Source: Zantedeschia hybrid cultivar (lineage: Eukaryota; Streptophyta; Magnoliopsida; Alismatales; Araceae). From it: a stretch of 64,000 nt of DNA. Under the pieces are notes generated by a model. It was not told the origin of the DNA and did not search any database. It was given only the letters and a program-made list of their open reading frames with translations. Shown one piece after another: positions 59,651 through 64,000 of the stretch; position 1 is the first letter of the stretch; every line of letters begins with the position of its first letter. Position numbers and translations under genes: made by a program. Location of the stretch: the NCBI GenBank assembly GCA_030544215.1, contig JARZZO010000003.1, forward strand, positions 24,251,879 to 24,315,878, read 5' to 3'.

Positions 59651-60356
59651 GGGGTTTCTTTGCTGTTGGAGGTGCACTGCATGCATTCCTCCTCGTCGGT
59701 CGGGATTTTAACCGCAGATATCGACCCCAGTGGCGAGACACCAAAGACCCCTGGCGACTGCGGTGTTATCTTAACTCTACTCGGTTTGTGGCCAATTGGA
59801 ATACCTCTACCTGTGAGAGGAACAACCGGCCTAAGAGGACCGTCTCCATCCCAGAGTGCCTGGCTCAATACCATATAGCTAGATAATAGATAGCCCATAT
59901 GCCGAGAATCATATCCTCAGTTCACACTTGCTGTTCAATGGCTATGATGCCGTAGCTAATGAATTGGCTTCTGCTAGGATCTTATCCTTAGCATACACTT
60001 GCCTTTTCAAGGGATATGATCCGTGAGTTGGTATCATTTCGGTTTCCTCAACTAGGATAATGCATTTTGGGCATGCCATTAGTTTGTGGTGTAATATATT
60101 TGCAGCACGTCCCCCATGCTGCAATGAACTGTAAAGAGTGGGAACGCGCATTTTTGACCCCCCTCCCCCACTCTTTATAGATCCTCCGTTGAAGACCGTA
60201 GAGGATCTCAACTATGCTGCAACGGGGTCACTGCAGGGGTAACATAAATGACTTTTATTAATTTTTTTAAGTGGCGGTACTGTACCCTTGCATGGTCGTA
60301 CAATTTAATCTTCCACGCAATCGATTAAAAAAATTTAAAAAGTTAAAAATTATCAT
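59651..60356. other. Upstream region of the aspartic protease gene
   Basis: It holds the 5' untranslated part and promoter of the protease gene. No clear TATA box could be chosen. A second open frame on the minus strand (59530-59898) is overlapping noise. Nothing else recognised before the Tat-3 LTR. Confidence 0.4.
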
Positions 60357-60916
60357 TGGGCTTGAGAGGGCCTATTTCGGTTCGGCTCATTTACTGAGTC
60401 GGCCGGCCCGTTAAGAGGCGCCCAAGACACCTCTAGAACCCACTGGCCCCCCTGCGGGCGTTATGATCATTTTGCTGCCTGTAGTTCGTTCGAATCCATA
60501 ACGGATACCGGGGGGCTCGGAGCGATCTGCTCCCTTTAGGAAACTCATTTCCTACCCGCTCCGATCCTCTAATGGAGTTTATCCGTACTGAATGAGGAGG
60601 CCGGAATCCTCGGAATTCCGTCCAACCCGGAATTGAGATTGGGCTTACCCCATTACGTCTTGCCCTCGGACTCCAACCTTTCCTATAAGAAGGACCCTCT
60701 GGTAACCTCAAAGGGTATGCGAAGAATGATCCCTAAACTCCTTGCAACCATTAGCTATATTTGGTCCTGACTTAGGCATCGGAGGAGGTTCTCTGGGATC
60801 AGAACCAGGGTCTCCTCTGACCTAGTGTCTTTCTTGTAGGAAGCGGCGAAGAGGCTTCAATGGTGCGGGAAGATTCTGGCCGTGCGTTCAAGATCGGACG
60901 AGTTTGTGACCTAACA
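60357..60916 (+). repeat. Putative Tat-3 5' LTR
   Basis: About 560 bp from TGGGCTTGAGAGGG to GACCTAACA, followed by a gypsy primer-binding site. It shares CTTAGGCATCGGAGGA with the Tat-2 LTR and has a TATAAGAA at about 60692. The left edge is uncertain. Confidence 0.55.
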
Positions 60917-60920
60917 TTTT

Positions 60921-60938
60921 TGGCGCCATCTGTGGGAA
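60921..60938 (+). other. Primer-binding site of Tat-3
   Basis: TGGCGCCATCTGTGGGAA, four bases after the LTR end. Confidence 0.85.
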
Positions 60939-62709
60939 ACAAACGAAAGGTCATGGCAAGAAGAAATAGCAACTGCTCACAACGTGGTGTTCCGGCCGAT
61001 CTTCTTGCCCCACCGGCCGATATTCAACCCATACATCCGCTTGTAGCGCCTCTCACTGTCCCTCCATCGGCCCCAGTTCCGGTTACATAAGTCAACACGC
61101 CCATGGCCCCCGACGGAGGCCCTTATGCGATAAGGCATCGGCCCCGCCGGCGGACGTCCCGCAGGAGGAACTCCCGGCTGTAATAGCATTGCTGCGGCGT
61201 CTAGAAGAAAGGCTTGATCGGGTGAAAGGCCATCGGGCAGGAGGCCTCGAGCCGACCAATTCGCAACATGGACTTCAACCAGTAGCCCCACCGAGTTCTC
61301 AGATTTCATTAGGACCCCAGGGCCCCCAAGATCGACGGCCCGAGAACCATCAACTGACTCGATAAATGAGTCGGGGGAGGTCTCAGTGGCGATTAGAAAG
61401 AGACAGGCATCAACGCCGTCGGTCTTCAGCGTCCTCCAATAGTTCTACCTCGACGTCTTCAAAGTATCACACCCGTTACGAACGGGGAAGAGGCATATCC
61501 CGAGGGTATTCCTCAGATCGATCCTCGAGGACCTCTACTTCTCGAGACTGAAGAAGCCCTCGAGAGGGTCACCATTACTCCATGTGTAACGACCCGCCAC
61601 CCTATAATCGGGGATCCGATTACTAAATGGGTACTGAATCATTAATTTGGAACCAAACCAGGATCTAGTAAATCTGGGAAATAAATAATAAACTAAGCTA
61701 AACATTCACATCGCATTGAATTGAAATGAAAGTGCAGGAATTAAAATTATTACAATGCGACTCGATACAGCAAATAATTACATACTCCAACTGAAAGAAA
61801 TAATTAAACATACAGGCCAGAAATAAATAACAACTACATCGGGGCATACCCCAGAACAACCGCTGAAGGCGCTCAACACACAGCCGCACACGCCGCTCTA
61901 AGTCTGCTGGGAGTCCTCACCTGAAAACCGCAGGGGTGAGTCTCAAGACAAGACTCAGTAGGGATCCTTCGATCCCCACTGCCCACGCACACACCCATAA
62001 GTGCAAAATACAGCTAACGGTAAAACAACAAGCACAGTAGTAAGTACAATTCCTAATTCTCAATGTGAAATCACATGCAGTCGAAGTGTATTAAACATGT
62101 ATATTTCTAAACTAACCGACAAGGGAACCTACAACTGCCGCCTCGATAGAACACGCCAACCACACAAACAACGATGGGAAAAAACCTCGACCCGCTGAGA
62201 CCAAGCAGTAACCCCTCGGATAGCACTCTAGCTACTCCGGCCCAACTGGCTCAGGTGGTTACTCCTTCCCTCAGCACGAGTGACTCTCCGAATGTACCAC
62301 TCCGACACTGGTACTAGCTGACCCCGGGGTTCACCAGGTGACCCTTTCTCACTAGGCGTCACCCCGCCCACGCCCCCACCGGCGGTGTGCTCACGCCCCC
62401 ACCAGCACAGGGTGATAAAGCGCTACAATGTCACTCCATGTCCACAGTAACATAAAACCCATCACAGTACGATCCGGTCACGTGAAAAGTCCCCGATCGC
62501 ATAACACACACAATAGTACCACCTGGTCATGCAGAATCCATCTCTACCGCGTACACCAAAACATGCACTAACCATCTATCTAACAGTATGAACACATTTT
62601 ACTGGCATGAATTAGTGAGGTTCTATCCTGAATCGCGTCGCCTAAGGCCGACACCATTCAAGCTCCATGTACTGGTTTATGTAAAACACTGTCTTCAGAA
62701 TCAGGCCTT

Positions 62710-62992
62710 GAAAGGCGTCGACACCACTGGTCGCCTTTTGAAAGGCGTCGACATCCTCAGACGCCATTTAGCACAGAAAACCAGGAATTCTAAAGGCCTT
62801 ACTCAGGGGATTTCTGCCTTAAAAGGCGTCATGGCTACCCGACGCTATTCAAAAACGCGTCGCCCACCCATGACGTCTTTTAGTCCCAGAATCCCCGAAC
62901 TGGCAGACTCTCAGTCAGGCGATTCCTGTCTAAAAGGCGTCGTGATGGCCCGACGCCCTTCAAAAAGGCGTCGTCCATGCACGACGTCTTTC
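62710..62992. repeat. Six GCGTCG-arm palindromes in three 110-bp tandem units (cluster C)
   Basis: Pairs of directly adjacent 31-nt palindromes start at about 62710, 62820 and 62931, a period of 110 bp, with about 48 bp of shared spacer (ending in a GATT.CTG-like string) between pairs. The arms are AAAGGCGTCG and CGACGCCNTT-like; the cores differ. Confidence 0.85.
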
Positions 62993-63559
62993 AACCCCAG
63001 GAACCAGAGTCTGTCATGAGCCCGAGGGCTCCCTTTTCAACCCAAACAACCCCAAAATCACCCAAAAACGGAGGGAAAAGAGGAGCAATTCAATCAACAG
63101 GAAATCACATCGTGAAAATCCCCCATATCAACAAGAAGAATTCCTAAACATGCTTGTTCTACCTCCCAAAACCAAAGATCCATAACATGCTTAAACGGGG
63201 GGGGGAAAGCATGGTTTGAGCACAATACTATGGGAATCGTCACCCTATCGGATACTTGAACGCCTTCGAGCTTCAATCCGTCCACCCGTCTCGCCCCACG
63301 CCGCCGCCGGTACCGCCGTGGTCGTCCTTACTCCACCGTGACGTCGGCCGCCGTCCGGAGAGTAGAACGCCGCAGTGGAAGTGGAGGTGGTAGTGGTAGA
63401 AGCTAGGTAGAGGATGGAGTGGAGGGAGAGATGAAACGGTGGGAGGAAAAGAGGGAGGAGGAGGGATTGCCGCCGAGTTCGCCGGAGGGGAAGGAGAGAA
63501 AGAGAGAAGGAGAAAATGAGGGAAAGAAGGAGGGCTCGCGGGGTTAACCAGAGACTGGC

Positions 63560-63829
63560 TAAAACGCGTCGACATCCACGGACGTCTATCAGGTGACGCA
63601 ACGGCCGCTCTGACAAGACTCTGAAACGTGTCGTCCTATACAGACGCTGTTCAGAACACTTGTCAGGGCCGTACTCTGACACATCCAGAGTCACAGTCTG
63701 AAAGGCGTCGTCCCACGGGGACACCGTTCAGACGACGCGGCAGGGCCGTACTCTCGCGGCCCGAAGCCAGCCTACGTGGCACCCACGTGGCAGAACCTAA
63801 AACGCGTCTGCAATGGTGGACGCCGTTCA
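63560..63829. repeat. Four GCGTCG-arm palindromes (cluster D)
   Basis: Units at about 63560-63591, 63621-63653, 63699-63730 and 63798-63829, spaced 61-99 bp. Left arms AAACGCGTCG, AAACGTGTCG or AAAGGCGTCG; right arms GACGYCNNTCA or a decayed form. Confidence 0.8.
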
Positions 63830-64000
63830 AACCGCGTCGAGCCCGCTCAACGCGAAACATCACAGACCCCCAGACCCCACTAGGGCCAGAACTACAGGGT
63901 CCGACCCCGAAAACCGGATCCAAAAGTCTCGATCCTTACACCATGCGACACCCCAGCAATGACCACGTGCGAAGAATGGAGGAACGGGTAGAGCAGCTAC

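Larger units (their letters stand above)
61585..63940 (-). mobile_element. Solo LTR, 2.36 kb, inserted in Tat-3 gag
   Basis: The 5-bp duplication CCATG flanks it (61580-61584, 63941-63945). Ends are TGTAAC and CTTACA. On the minus strand it begins TGTAAGGATCG and ends GGGTCGTTACA, a usual 3' end of plant gypsy LTRs, so I read it as a minus-strand LTR. No internal region or second LTR is present, as after LTR-LTR recombination. It holds ten GCGTCG-arm palindromes. Open frames inside are not genes. Confidence 0.8.
60953..64000 (+). pseudogene. Tat-3 gag N-terminus, interrupted by a solo LTR
   Basis: ATG at 60953 (MARRNSNCSQRG) opens a proline-rich frame that meets TAA at 61088-61090. Further frames carry RRLEERLDRVKG (about 61195) and, past another stop near 61364, an Arg/Ser-rich stretch (RHQRRRSSASSNSSTS) to about 61580. 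After the solo LTR the coding resumes at 63946 with HPSNDHVRRMEERVEQL, in the frame expected if the solo LTR and one CCATG copy are removed. The element continues past the window end. Confidence 0.65.

Noticed and set aside
59530..59898. 122-codon frame upstream of the protease gene
   Set aside because: Overlaps exon 1 in another frame, and no homology was recognised. The exon with a signal peptide explains the region better.
62588..63019. 143-codon frame with repeated LKGV motifs
   Set aside because: The repetition is the palindrome array read as protein; no independent evidence of translation.
63245..63724. 159-codon frame and overlapping 100-codon frame
   Set aside because: Inside the solo LTR; low-complexity Leu/Ser and Pro-rich text from pyrimidine tracts.
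62710..63829. Possible CRISPR array from regularly spaced repeats
   Set aside because: Units are palindromes in a plant retroelement LTR, spacing is irregular between clusters, and no cas-like genes exist here.

Overview
The window is nuclear DNA of a flowering plant. Most of it is nested and broken LTR retrotransposons, with GT-AG introns, TATA-box LTR promoters, terminal inverted-repeat MITEs and a plant-type aspartic protease. I see no operons, Shine-Dalgarno sites or other prokaryotic features. The species cannot be named from the sequence. I found no tRNA, rRNA or CRISPR array.

Left part (1-19.3 kb) is a pile of old, truncated elements. It starts with a minus-strand Ty1-copia remnant (LTR plus decayed pol, 1-2.33 kb). 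Next comes a plus-strand element fragment that carries an antisense two-exon gene with similarity to the plant mobile domain (2.46-3.87 kb) and an LTR (about 5.18-6.46 kb). A plus-strand copia element follows (copia A, 6.46-14.68 kb; 5' LTR truncated, gag-pol dead). It abuts the 3' half of a plus-strand Ty3-gypsy Tat-clade element (Tat-2, 14.68-19.33 kb) with two RNase H domains, eight 45-bp tandem repeats, an antisense ORF fragment and a 3' LTR.

19.3-24.0 kb is non-genic DNA with three small DNA transposons whose target-site duplications (TSDs) are visible.

24.03-51.08 kb is one minus-strand copia element (copia B) flanked by the 5-bp TSD AAAAC. Two other elements sit inside it. Tat-1 (25.60-37.50 kb, minus strand, TSD TGGAC) is a full-length Tat-clade element with 148-bp tandem repeats and a spliced antisense gene on the plus strand. 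A one-LTR gypsy element (gypsy C, 38.31-44.11 kb) interrupts the copia B reverse transcriptase; it keeps gag-like and protease-like coding but no reverse transcriptase.

51.1-58 kb is AT-rich non-genic DNA with a MULE-like MITE, a Helitron-type 3' terminus and short direct repeats. The only convincing host gene is a secreted nepenthesin-type aspartic protease (58.1-59.65 kb, minus strand, one 124-nt intron, 474 aa). From 60.36 kb to the window end is the 5' end of a third Tat-like element (Tat-3), interrupted by a 2.36-kb solo LTR (TSD CCATG).

The most unusual signal is a family of roughly 31-33-nt imperfect palindromes with GCGTCG/CGACGC arms. At least 15 copies lie in two separate parts of the window, in LTR U3 regions and in DNA just outside an LTR. 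Copia leaders carry two further families of repeated short palindromes.
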